Source: Marasmius tenuissimus (taxonomy: Eukaryota > Basidiomycota > Agaricomycetes > Agaricales > Marasmiaceae). From it: DNA of 64,000 bases. Location of the stretch: contig JAQOTA010000047.1 of NCBI GenBank assembly GCA_029532415.1, positions 186,001 to 250,000 on the forward strand, given 5' to 3'. The position numbers and the translations under genes were made by a program. The notes under the pieces are model-generated. The model was not told where the DNA came from. It searched no databases and was given only the letters and a program-made list of their open reading frames with translations. Positions 24,308 to 35,607 of this stretch are shown here, piece by piece (position 1 is the first letter of the stretch; the number at the start of each line of letters is the position of its first letter).

Positions 24308-26105
24308 TGTCTCAGAAACTATCGTTGTCGTCGGTGCAATGCCAATGTCTCTGTCTATATTGTGTTGGTGCGCCCCTCTTCGTCTTGCCCTTCGCCACCT
24401 CGTCTGACTTTGTTGTAGATGTACCCACCACCTATCTCCTTGACATCTCACAAGTCGCTTCGTTTTCCAGAAAGAAGAGTTACACATCGTTACTTTTTTG
24501 TTTTTGATCATCAGCTGCGGATGACGAACCTATTTCCCTCTCATGACGCGACAAGCTTTGACTCTTTTCGCTCACACGATTTGTCGTTCGAGCTAGCCAT
24601 CGATCGCAGGTCCGCCACCTCCATGTAACTCGTTCCTGCCAAAAATTATGGATTCGGGGCTTAGTCCTCCCTCTTTGCCTCATAGTATCATTACCACACA
24701 GTCCTTAGCGAAAGTATATTTACCCACGCAGCTGTCGAGCAACGTGTAATTGCTGTTTAGTTCCCCCGGACCTCTTCGGAGTTGTGTCGAACGAAAGGTG
24801 GGTCCGTGGCGTGACCCGATGTATTTTGTAACTCGGAATTCTTTTCGCAGATGCGAAGCAATCGCGAAGTTGAATGAAAGCCGCGCCGTGTATCAGACAG
24901 CATAGTGATTACTCGATTCACGAGTATAACATACGCACGTCGTGTATGGCTAAGTATGTGGGAGATCCGGACCTCTGGGTTTCTGGGAGCACGGTTACTC
25001 GAGAACATCAGAGTTATGCTTAACATTTGGAAAGACCTGAGCTTTGCCGTTCCGAAGGCGGTGATAGATTCTCCGACTTCAAGAAGCGTAGTCATTCTCC
25101 CTCGCCCATATTTCCTTATGATGTTTTGGATACGTAAAATTTATTTGAATGTTCGTTTTTTCGTCATGTCGAGAAATTCAGCACCAGAGGTTCCAAAGCC
25201 ACCACCCACGCCAGTTAATGCTCATACCTTTTCATGGATAGGCGAGTCTACCAACTATCCCAATTCTGTGCCCGCTGCTCCCAAGGCAAAGTGTGGACCT
25301 GCGCTCTCAGTTCTTCCCCTTCTCCAGCAAACCTATCCGGGAAGGTCTGTCAAGGAAGATCGCCGAATGTACAACACAATGATGAATAGGAATCAGAGCC
25401 CACCGGAAAAGCAACCCTCATCTCTATCCACGCAAATACATTATTTTTTCCTTCCTCCCCCTCATCAGGATGAACCCGCATCACTGGACAGTCTTTCGCG
25501 AGCCCAAAGAACGCCCGACAGAGTGAAACCAACTCTGCATCAAGGTGACAGTGCCTCAAGAGTAAGGACTGTACGATGTTCAGAAAGGTCGCTCCCAACC
25601 TATTGATGATTTTCTCGTCTTTGACACCAGTCTGTGCAAAATCCTCAAAAAGGGAGATGAATGTCTCGAAAAGCTGCATACAAGCTTTCTGGTATGCAAG
25701 GTGCCCCGGATCCTGCGACCCATCCGCCACAGAGAGATCACAGCGGCAGTCTGTGAGGCACACACACGGGGCACCAAGCAGAATTTCACGGCTGTGAAAC
25801 TGGATTCGGGAACTATAAAGATCAACCGGCCTGGTAAATCAACTCTTTCCCATCCAGTAAAGGTATACCTCAACAAAGGAAGTGGCTGAGGTTTTGCGAT
25901 TGCCAGCTTTATGAATTCACTAAGGCATATCTTACAGATAATGTAACGTTAGCAATTTTGATTCCCGACCGATAATTTCTTTTGTGTTTCCACAATGCCC
26001 GTTTATAAGGCAGCGTATTGGCCCCCAAAGGCGCGGAACGGTACTTAAATAGGCATACATTACCATATATGACCATCGCTAAGGGCCGGAGCCCCACCCC
26101 GTGAG
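24308..26105. other. Unresolved open frames and left arm of a long inverted repeat
   Basis: 24.3-24.8 kb matches 35.0-35.4 kb (second duplication unit). From 25350 to 25889 both strands are open. Minus carries 137 codons (25763-25350) that would form amphipathic helices (FETFISLFEDFAQTG). Plus carries about 105 codons ending at 25889 (KILKKGDECLEKLHTSF, then RGTKQNFTAVKLDSGT). A relic gene is likely, but I cannot decide its strand. The stretch from about 25769 onward is one arm of the inverted repeat described separately. Confidence 0.4.
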
Positions 26106-26342
26106 CGGGCATTGTGTTTCCACAAAATAATTATCGAACGGGAATCAAACTTGTAATCGCTGCAGAATATGTAGGATACACCTTCGTGAATCCATCAAGT
26201 TAGCAATCGCGAAACCTTGATCTTTGCTTTCACTAGAGTGTACCTTTACAGAATGAGAATGAGGTGATCAATCGGCCCAATTAACCTTTACAGTTCCCAA
26301 ATCCAGTTTCACGAGTGTAAAATCCTGGTTGGTGCCCCGTGA
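25769..26342. repeat. Long diverged inverted repeat (arms about 235 bp, loop about 100 bp)
   Basis: The plus strand of 25769-26004 aligns with the reverse complement of 26105-26342 along its whole length, at roughly 70-80 percent identity by eye. Anchors include CCAGTTTCAC, GGGGCACCA, GCGATTGC, TTTGATTCCCG and the inner CACAATGCCCG / CGGGCATTGTG. The inner ends are better matched than the middle. The right arm begins 170 bp past the stop of the NLR gene, so it is the 3' flank of that gene. Origin could be an inverted gene-fragment duplication or an old foldback element. Confidence 0.7.
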
Positions 26343-26510
26343 CATTATCAACATCGCGAAATGGCGGCCGTACCAGCAGTCCGTTAGGACGATAGCGACT
26401 TGTGGCATAGTGGACAGTCCAATGGACCACATCCTTCTGTGGAGACACGCCCTGTGGGTATTCGAGATGAAAACACTCCGGGCGGTTCTGAAACTTATAC
26501 ACGAGACCCT

Positions 26511-28627
26511 CTACAAGACCAAGTCTCTTCCCTTTGTTACTTGTAATGTGACTGGAAGCTCGCATCGGCCGTTGCTGTCAGATGGATGGTATCCGTTGGC
26601 CGCGAGGTGGGTGTCTTCGCCAGCATTCTCATATTTTCTACTTTCCTCCTTGACCTTGTCATCACTGGTCCCAGGGTCGTGCTGGTGACGGGAAAGTGTA
26701 AGTACATAAGTACAGAAGCAGGCTCGTCGTAGGGTAAACTTACATATTCCCTCACCCACGGTACTAGGTCCTTGAACATTTCTTCCCTTGGCCATTTCCG
26801 GTCGATCCGGTTCACCAGATATGCGGAGGCGAGGTCAACTTTCGACAGATCGTCCAATAACTCCTGCGTCGGTTTGGGTATTGACGTACAAAGCTCAATC
26901 CACCTCGTGAAGAAATCCCTGGTTTCCTTACCGTAAAGCTGGTTGTAGCTACGAATATGAAAGGTAAGATTTGATATTCGGGTGAGAGTGAAAGAAGGTG
27001 GATGACTCCGCACCTGTAAGTCCGCACTTTACTAGCCGTAAGGTTCTGGAGCCACTTTCGCGCGATGTCATGTGTCTGGGTGGGGATGTCGACGTAGGAG
27101 TGGCCCGACCTAGTCCAGTTGACCAGATATTCAATAAATGATGTGTGGTGCACACGTATTTCCGATTCGCGGCCACGAATGCTCAGCACGGAGTGCATTC
27201 TTCGTAATCTCAAAGCCACTTGTCCCGAGGCCAGCCCATACAATAGCTCAATGCCTGCTGGAGTTGGCAGGAGATAGTTTGGAAGGATGAGAATTGCAGC
27301 GAGAATGCGGAGAACTTCTCCGGGGTTGGGATTGGTTTCGAGGATGATATGATATAGTCTATCGAGCTCATGATAGGGCGATGCCCCTGGCTGATTGCTA
27401 GGAGAACCCTCGAGGATAAGGCGAAGTTGATCCATGGGAAGATTGTCTGCGAGCGTTATAAAGCCGACGGCGGTCGACGCGTAGATGAATTGGCTGCAAG
27501 ACTTATGAACCAGGGCTTCGAGCTCTTCCTCTGCAGGCCAGGGACTCGGGAACTGGACTTGTTTATACTTGGGACTGCTGACGGCCTCCCGGAATTGGTG
27601 GCGATAGTATTTCATGATGTCTTCAGCAGCTCCGAAGTGATCATTCAACAGGATGACCTTCGAGAGTTTAGAGAGCGGGCCAGCGGCGAACGCTTCCTGA
27701 AGCCAAGCTTCGGGACGACTGCAGATCAAGAAGCGCAATGGAAAATGAGGCAAGTTGTGAAACGCGGATTGGATCATGGAAAGAATGCGCAACTGGGTTC
27801 GCTCGTCGCCACATTCATCGAGACCATCGATGAGGACCAAGTTGGGAACCCCTGTTTGGTTGCGGCCTCCCTGCTGGGCCCTGTCCTCTTTCTTCGCGAA
27901 GGAAAGCTTCTCGGAGAACTTCCGTATACGCCCTGACCATCTCTTGTGTAGCGATAGTTTTAGTGCTTTCTGGAGCGGACGAAGTGGGGTGAGTGGAAGA
28001 AGTGTGGGAGGGAGTAGAGCAACTGGCGTACGTATGGTTCGATGACAAGTTCCCGGAATTGTTCCTCCATTCGAGCTTCCAGTATCGTCGGGTTGTCCAA
28101 AATCCTCTGATTGATAGAGACTCGGCAGGAAGTAAATTTGACGACAAGACCATGTGCAATGGAGAGCACGAGAGCTGAGGAGTTGTTCCGTTTGGGGTCG
28201 GATCGAAAGAAAAAGAACGAGGAAACCAGGCGGCCTTCCTGTTCAAAAGCTTTGGCGACGGTCGACACCTGCAGTTCCCGAGAGCCAGCAAACAGGAAAC
28301 TCGTTTCCCTTCAAGGCCAGGATCCACTCCCAAATCATCCTGATGACTTCCTCACGAGTTCCCTCAAGGCACTCCCCACGTTCGTATTGTTGCTCCGCAT
28401 TATGCGAGGCACCGACGCCCGCAACTGCATCCCAGAGAGTTTTGTGTGCTGTATCAACACATTTGAGTCTACCTTCTTGCTTGACGAAATCGAAGAACAA
28501 GCGACTCACGATAGGGGCCTGCTGTGTTGAAGGTATTTATAAAATTGTTGATCTGAGTGCCAGCAGCGTTGTTGTTGTTCTGCACCCCCGACCCATTGTT
28601 TTCGTTTCGTACCACCGTATGTGCCAT
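26511..28627 (-). pseudogene. NACHT-domain NLR (STAND NTPase), P-loop destroyed
   Basis: Fungal NLR-like signalling NTPase, a class linked to non-self recognition and regulated cell death. Five exons: 28627-28510, 28448-28032, 27969-27014, 26948-26744 and 26681-26511. The order is a short Asn/Gly-rich lead (MAHTVVRNENNGSGVQNNNN), the block DAVAGVGASHNAEQQYERGE, the NACHT domain, a winged-helix-like region (RVHHTSFIEYLVNW) and a charged tail. Walker B is clear (VLIDGLDECGD). In Walker A the sequence reads WLSGTAGV and then shifts frame (about 28256-28272). The Gly-Lys-Ser is missing and the frame resumes as STVAKAFEQEG. The assembled exons total 1867 nt, 8 short of an intact frame, which is what loss of the P-loop codons predicts. 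There is no WD40, ankyrin or TPR array. Unless this is an assembly error, the gene cannot make an active NTPase. It lies between membrane-protein copy C and the F-box gene and is absent from unit 2. Confidence 0.85.
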
Positions 28628-29190
28628 GAACAGGCCCAGGGTGTCGAGTGCACCAAGCAGACAGGTATTTCAAAATTTGCGTTCGGCGGAATGAACTGGA
28701 TTATAAATGTAGAAGGTGTGCAGCAGGGAGGAAAGGGACAGAGGATGGATATTGGATGGAAAGCTGCAACGTTGGCGAACCTCGAGTGGTAGCTTTCCGG
28801 GCTGAGTCTGGGACTGTAAACACACGGCGTGACGGTGTGTATTTAGTGCGCAGATGGATTCTGGAGAGGATCTCAACCTGTTGTTATTTCCCTCGGGGTC
28901 TAGGCGGACTCTCACGGCTGCCAACCTCCAGTGGTAGCAGTTGTGAACATGAGGGGTTTCTGGGAGTCGCATTGTACGTCGATAATATTATTGTGATGGA
29001 TCGCAACGTGAAATCGAGTCCTGACATTGACAATCAATTGCCTTTGACCTCCAGCCGACCTTCAGCTGAAGTGAAGGGCGAGAAACATGACGCGTCGCGT
29101 CGCGCGGGACTCGGACCGGGAGTCGGGACAAATGCCTCGGCCACTCGTGAGACCAACCGCCATCATCTCAGAAAACTTTGGCGCGGTAGC
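28628..29190. promoter_or_regulatory. Divergent spacer between NLR and F-box relic
   Basis: About 560 bp between the NLR start (minus) and the F-box start (plus). The 100 bp before the F-box start contains ACGCGTCGCGTCGCG. A related CGTCGCGACGCG occurs at a similar place before the intact paralogue (about 35520). No gene is supported. Confidence 0.45.
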
Positions 29191-31153
29191 ATGGTTCAGG
29201 TATGCAACCAGCCGCTGCTTCTTTTTGTTTTGACTCAATTACCCTATTACTCTTAGACTGGCTTCAACACGTTCGAACAATTCATGGTCGGCCTGGCTTG
29301 GCCCGACACCAGGATAGAGATGGAGGTTACTTCTCTCTGCAGCGAATGCCATCGCTCTTGGTTTTCGCCCGTGATCCCAGTTCCTAAACAACATATCCTT
29401 CAATTTGACCACATTCCCTCCTCTATCGAATTCGATCATATTCTGTCAGAGCTTCGCGAGGAAGAATCAGAGCTGGAAGCATTGGACAAAGAAGTTGCTC
29501 GTCCGGAGGTTACTCTTTTTCGGATGCGGACTGCGAGGACCTGGTTGCTGGATCGTATGAGGCAGAGGAAATCCGTCATATCTGTGATTCGAAGGGCACC
29601 CGTTGAGATCTGGGATATGATCTTCAAGACGGCCAATTCGATGATGAAGTTCTCGTTGGACTGACTATTCGATCACGGAACGCAGGAAGACACCTTCCAT
29701 GTCATTTCCCCATATTCTTTCTTGGGTGTGTAGGGACTGGCAAAGGATAGTGGACACTATTCCTGTGATTTGGTCCTCCATTCGGATAGCACAGATTGTC
29801 CACCTGAAAACCGACATCCGTCCGTTGCTCATGGAGTACCTATCAAAGTCATCCGGACATTCTTTGAAAATATCCATCCTGGAGGAAAACTCCCAGTATT
29901 ATGCCTTCCCACAAGATCAGGACTTTTGGCACCCCGAGAAGACTCTGAGCCCCCTGCAGCAGGACGTCTTTCTCTACTTGATGAGGAAAGCTGCCGTACG
30001 GTGTCAAGAACTCGAATTTCGTCTCCGAAAACACGCGATTCCATTCAACCCTTCCGAAGTTATCGAGTTCCCCATTTTGCGCTCCCTCCGTACAGACGTA
30101 ACCGCAGAATCTTCAGGAAATACGTATGGCTGGTTATGCAAGATACTCAAACCAGCTCCACGTCTTACTTGCCTGTCGACACACACCTTTCCGTACCTCC
30201 GCGACAACCCGTACAAGGCAAATCTAACGGTTTTGGAAATCAATGACGGTAGTTATCACAACCTCCCAGGTTTACTACGCGTTTGCAAACGCCTGCGATC
30301 ATTAGTGGTCAATAGGCTTCGCCTATCCAGCCGCAGCAACAACAACTTGGCCGAAATCGAGGTACCACATCTCCGAACATTGCATTTGAGCATCATCGAA
30401 GACCCTTCCCGCATGGCTACCTTCTTCGACCGCCTAAAAGCCACATCACTCGCAGACCTCAGGCTTACCTTCAGTTGTCAGTCGATCTACGACGACTCAA
30501 TTCGTTGGCCTCAGACATCGCTTGTTCAGATGTTGAAGCGACACGCGAGCTCTATAACGAGACTCACATTAGAGGTTCTTCGGCCTGAGGCGGACCCAAT
30601 GCCGGAGGAGCTTTCTTTGTCGGAGATTGTACAGGCCGTGCCCAGGTTAACATATCTGAAGTTGGGCCTGGAGATATTCGAGGATAGCGATCTCGAGCTA
30701 GCTCTCCGATGTATGTCTGCTCTCAAGTACCAGCAACCGGGCCCACAACACAAGGAGGTACTCCGGGGATTGGAGGTGGCCATTGTGCACTTCCAAGGTG
30801 GCGCGCAACTATCAAACAGGAGAGCCCAAGCGGTCGCAAAACGACTCCTAGAGGTGGCGGAATCGCGGACAAGGGATCGCCTGGAGGGCGTGCAGGGTGT
30901 GGTGCCCTTGTCGACCATGTGTGTCGCGTTAGGTGACATGGACGACGAGGACTGTTTTGGCACAGACTCAGAGAGGTGGTCCGACACGGATAGCGAAACG
31001 GAGGATGCGGGCGAAAACCTACCGTCATGGAGTGCTCTAGTGAGCAGTCGGGCTATAACGGGACGAGCGAGAGCCGTAGAAAAAGCAGGGGTTCGGTGTT
31101 TCTTTGGGAAATGGAAAGACTTCGAGAGCATGGCGAATTGTCGCCCGATATGA
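29191..31153 (+). pseudogene. F-box protein with coiled coil, copy 1, frameshifted
   Basis: Paralogue of the intact gene at 35.6-37.6 kb and collinear with it throughout. A 9-nt first exon (29191-29199, Met-Val-Gln) is spliced over a 57-nt intron to 29257. The first part matches the paralogue: SLCSECHRSW, the coiled coil ILSELREEESELEALDKEV, then the F-box start VIRRAPVEIWDMIFK. At 29659-29666 a tandem GACTGACT shifts the frame and brings TGA at 29662-29664. One GACT fewer would join L-D to Y-S-I-T-E-R, as in the paralogue. From 29663 the second frame runs open to 31153 with the LRR-like remainder. An alternative, a 37-nt intron ending at the AG just before GAAGACACC, would also restore frame, but it would be unusually short and would remove conserved residues. 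F-box proteins feed substrates to SCF ubiquitin ligases. Confidence 0.8.
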
Positions 31154-31632
31154 CTGTAGTAATTTCATACATGGAATGCTTATGTTGATGCTGGAGAGAC
31201 CGTTTCTCAGCGCGTCGGTGCCTATCACTTCTAACATCCGAGCTCAATCGAGCATGAACATGAACAAGGATTCCGTGTTAATTCCGATTTCATCGGCCGT
31301 TAGACGGTCAAGCGATGTTCCACAACGCGACTCAAGAAGGTAGGCGAAGTCTTTTAAGACCCAGAGGTAGCATATGAACATTGGGTGGCAAACTGGTACG
31401 ATAGTAGATTTGGGTGTATAGTATAAGTGGCGCGTGGCTTTTCGCAACATGAACTGGACCAATTAGTCCACGTAGTGCAGCAAGCGCGTTGACAAGAAGA
31501 TGGCAGTAAAAATACAGGGACAGGCGAGTGCTGAAGCGCTGAGCGATGGTCAAGCAAAGTGTAGTGTACATTAGCGACGAGACGAAAGGGTATCAGTGTT
31601 CCCCCGTGAACCACGAAGACGATGAGGAGCTT
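31154..31632. other. Short spacer between F-box relic and copy B
   Basis: About 480 bp. The right part (31.44-31.63 kb) aligns with the sequence downstream of copy A (18.2-18.4 kb), both read on minus, for example around GTACACTA. It may hold the last untranslated exon of copy B. No separate gene is supported. Confidence 0.45.
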
Positions 31633-32069
31633 CTGCAAGCCAACGGTGAGATGTCGTGAAAGATTCACAATGGCAAGTAAGTACTCACTTTTGGAGAGTG
31701 TGTTAATCCTTCAGGCAGCATTCTCTGTCAAAGCCCGGATTGCATTTCCATGAAGAAAGATGGCGACGAACAGACGCTGACCATCGCGTGAAATGAGACG
31801 AAGCTGCTAGGAATGATGGACCTTACCAGTACCAAAAGCAGGACGATGAACATATACTCGCGAAGGTTGATAGCCGCCCCAAGGACATCGTCTGCTTGAA
31901 TGGGCTCAGGAAGGGGATCGGCGTCCTGAAAAAGAAGAAGGTTGAAGATGATTCAATACACAACTTGCACAAGACTCACGTCTACGGGAGGGAATCGTTG
32001 GTGGATGGGGTATGGGTGAGGCCTTCGCTGTCGACGTGCTGCAAGTCTGGAGGTTGTAGATGGAGCCAT
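31633..32069 (-). CDS. Small single-pass membrane protein, copy B (unknown family)
   Basis: Family not recognised. Coding exons 32069-31980, 31925-31827 and 31776-31711 (stop at 31711) give 84 aa, with phase-0 introns of 54 and 50 nt. The N-terminus is basic (RLAARRQRRPHPYP) and shares HPYPIHQRFP with HPYPLSQRFP of copy A. Exon 2 turns acidic (DADPLPEPIQADD) and then hydrophobic (YMFIVLLLVL). Exon 3 continues the span (RLFVAIFLHGN) and is exactly as long as in copy A. TATAAA lies about 75 bp upstream, near 32147. An intron of 56 nt (31688-31633) begins 22 nt after the stop, as in copy A. Conservation of exon lengths, phases and motif after visible divergence argues for selection on the protein. 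No function can be assigned. Confidence 0.65.
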
Positions 32070-34760
32070 GAGGGAGCGCGTCGAGACTGAAGAGCCTCTG
32101 TCGTGATGGTGGTTTGGAAGAAAGAAGTGGTACCAGACCACTCAATTTATAAAGGAAACGTAGAGAAAACAAGCGTGGGTACGACCAAATAGAAAAGCCT
32201 GTGGAAGACAGATACCAACTTTCACCCAAGAGACAGGAGGCAGGGAATGTAGCGAAGGTGGAAGGGCATAGATGCTTATCAAGGTAATGACTATGGGGAT
32301 CGCGATTCAGGATGCTCTGACCCAAATTCATTCCATTGCTTCGCTCAGCCTTCATCTACAACAAGGCAGCAAGGCGAAACCCCACTGCCACCCCATCCCC
32401 ATCCCTGTTGTCGTCTTGCGCGGTCTCTGACACTTCTCTCCATCCTCCAACACCAATGTACCACGGAAACCATCACTTGAAGATGTTTCTTGCTTGTGCA
32501 CGACATTCGATTCCTGGGTCAAGATAGAGTCGGCTGCTGGGGCCTTGGTGGATGCTCCGTGGATGTACTGCTGGTTGTTGCATCCCTACTAGCTCAGCAA
32601 GAGTCTTGGTGTCGCCGGAACGTTGTCGTGGTCGGAGATGATACAGGAAGATACCCATCGAGTTCTCGTGGTTTGTCCTGGTTATGGACCTTCCATGGTT
32701 CAACTTTTACTTCGGTTCTCCTGCGACGACTGTTGGTAGAGTTTCTGGAGCTGTCTGGGTACGATGAAGGCGCTGTGTACGCTGAACCGGGCCTCTTCAC
32801 TGCGAAAAAGCCATTGGTCGGGAGCCGCCCGAAAAGGAAAACACGTGCCCTACGCGCGGGAGCGAGCCCGGTCAATGTACAATGACTCGACGCGCCCCCG
32901 ACGCGCCACATGCCCAGGGCCGGGGTTGGCCTTTGACTGGTGACCCCGCCCGCGTATGACTTGAAACTCTTCGTTCTTGACTATGGCCTTGACAGCTAAT
33001 GCCACTGGTGGGATATCGAGTCCTCGAAAAGTGAGATAGGCGTCCAGATTGACAAACTCAAGACTTCTGTGTGCCGGCGTGACCCCCCAAGTCTAGTTTC
33101 CAGAACTTTTCCAAGAGCAGGGCGATCGTAGTGACCTCAAGACAAAAGCCGGCCTTCCAACGTGAGCTGTGAAGCCAATCCTGAGCGTCGAAGACGGCCT
33201 TGCACACCCTCGAGGGGTGGATACGACTCGTCGCGGGCAGTCCTGGATGGAGACCTCTAACACCTCAAGGGTGCTTCGAGTCGCATCTTTTTTCGGGCCT
33301 TCACCATTGTCTTTGCCACCGGACTATCGTCGAAGATGCCAGGGAGCAGCAAGGAAGAGACAAAATTGTCTGTTCCATTTTTGGGTGCCCTGGGCGGTCA
33401 ATGGATGTTGTCCTTTCCTAGTCGTTCTAAAGGACCCTAGGTAGAGCCCTCTAGTCTGATTGATGCCACAGAGCTCGGTGTAGTGTGAACGCGCCAACAT
33501 GAACTACTTATGGGCCTGCAAATTTGTGATCAGACTTCAAGATTCCAGCGACGACTTCAAGACGAGAACGCACCGCATTCCAACCATAAGGCTCAGTGAA
33601 AGCTTCTTCATCATCTCTAGAGTGCATCCCAAATTCCTCGTCGACCTCTGTCTGATGAGATATGGCCCTGGTGTTGACAATCCTGCTGGTCAACCTCGTT
33701 GAGGTGAAAGAACGGTCCGTCGTACTTGGTTAGCAGTTTCGTGCCTAGATTCACAGTAGAAAGTTGTCGAGAGTACCAAAAGAGCATCGAGCTGTGTGCC
33801 GGGGAATGAGCACCGGCGATGTCACTGTGTGCTTGCTGATGATGGGGGTTACAATTGAAAGAGCTGAGTCTCATTGTTGAATGTTCCTCCTTCCCACCAT
33901 TGGACCTCATTGTTTCGTTCCTCCACCGCCCAAATGCCAAATATTGACGCAGTCTTATTCCTTTCTTTTCTCTCTTCATCACTCCCTCATCAAGTGCCGA
34001 TCCGCGTTCAGGAATATAATGCGCGCCTACATCGTTAAATCACCAACAAGGATGTAGTCCAAGCAATGTCGTCGACTCCGAACCTGAGTTCTGCAGGCCT
34101 CCGCAAGTCACAGTCAAGCTCATCTATGCTAGGACACTACCATAGGAGTCGCAGAAAGCTTCTGAACGGTCGAAATGCTGGACGACGTGGGGCGACGAGG
34201 TGAGTGATCCGTAACCTTAAGGCTTGTTACTGGCTCACTGGGTTGCCGAAGTTCTGACTCTCTCAGGGCCATCGGCTGATAGGACGTGTTCATCCAGGTT
34301 CAGTCTGACTCTCTGACAGTCATAGGGTATCGTGGTACAGAAGAATTGGGTGTAGTGGCAACTGGAGTCTCTCTGAGCCTTCCCATCCGGTAACAACGAA
34401 TGTTCGCAATGCATCACCCAAAGAATCTTGGCATGGGGATGGACTACATACCTAGCTCAAGGCAAGATTTGAATTGGGTTGAGAGTCCCAGTGCGTCGGT
34501 GAGTCCAAGACGTCCAACCGACAGTATGCGAGGTCAACTGAAACGCTTCTTTTGTATGATTGTGGCACCGATGTTGCGCTTGACTGGCGGGGACCGTCGA
34601 TACTCAAAAAGTGAAAACCTGTGTACTCAAATGACCCTTGCAATGGCCGTCACCTCAAATCAAGGTCCCCATCTCATACTTCGCATGACCCCAAACAGTA
34701 CATCATGCAGGTCAATCTCAGCACCGACCATGGACGAAAACGCTCCTCTGCGCTCTCTTG
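32070..34760. other. Diverged duplicated spacer (unit 2)
   Basis: No confident gene. 32.83-33.3 kb matches 19.62-20.1 kb (see unit 1). Short open frames on both strands near 32.5-32.9 kb overlap and have no domain. 33.5-34.7 kb shows nothing I can support. Confidence 0.5.
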
Positions 34761-35340
34761 GCTAGTCTAATGGCGCTCAAAGCTCAGTTTGAGATTGAAC
34801 GCTGGTTCGTCGCAAGGATAGCATTCCTGATGCAGATGCCAACCCAGTTCAGAGCCGTAAGCAGCAACTGTCCTTGCCCACGCAATATTCGTCATCAGTT
34901 TCTTGTACTTTCATTTCGTTTAACTCGAGCTTTTCCTAGCATGTTCCGGACGGTGATCAGGCCGAACGCCTGCACCTCCATCCCTCTTTACTGGAGGATG
35001 GTCTGTCATGATCCAGTGGACCCAAACACAGTTGTCGACTCAGCGCCAGTGTCCCCGTATGCGTTCGGCTTCGTCTTGCTTTTCACCATTTCCCTGTCTC
35101 GATTTACTACAATTATCCATCTCCATCATTATGGCAGTCTCCTAGTTCTCCCATGCGACAAAAAGAGTTCTTTACGGACACCAATCACTTTTTGGTTCCT
35201 TGCTTTCAGCTGCCGCTGGAGAGCGTGTGCTTCTCCCATGCTGCGATGACCTTGATGTTTCTTGTTCACACGATGTGTCGTTCAAGCTTTTCGTCGGCCA
35301 CGGGTTCATCACTTCCATGTAATTATATAGGCTTGAATCT
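34761..35340 (+). pseudogene. Degraded counterpart of membrane protein copy C and its 3' flank
   Basis: Aligns in order with 23.99-24.65 kb. The best blocks lie around GTCATC-AGTTTCTT, the branch-acceptor stretch TTTAACTCGAGCTTTTCCTAG, GACGGTGATCAGGCC, and later TTCGTCTTGC and GATGTGTCGTTC-AAGC. The exon 1 counterpart has no usable basic frame, and the exon 2 counterpart meets TGA after 23 codons. It is therefore read as a relic. It places the duplicated block directly before the intact F-box gene. Confidence 0.45.
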
Positions 35341-35607
35341 CCCAGGAATTGTCGCCGGTGCCTTGAAGCCCGCCCTTGCCTCTCAGTATCATTGCCACGA
35401 TTAGCACGCAGCCAGGCGTGAAGTTTATTGATGTACTTGAGCTGACGAGACGGCTGAGAAAGAGTGGGGAGCCTGCCGTCCCTGGGAGCCTTGAGGTGTG
35501 ATCTAAAATCATCGCAACACGTCGCGACGCGTTCACAGAGCGCGTTGCGTGGGAAGCTTGCCTTTGCGCTTACCCTCACCATCTCTTGAAATTTTCAGCA
35601 GAGCAGC

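Noticed and set aside
25984..26123. 120-bp MITE with GTGTTTCCAC direct repeats as a 10-bp target duplication
   Set aside because: The flanks and short inverted ends are explained by the inner part of the long inverted repeat; the direct repeats are its nearly palindromic inner end.
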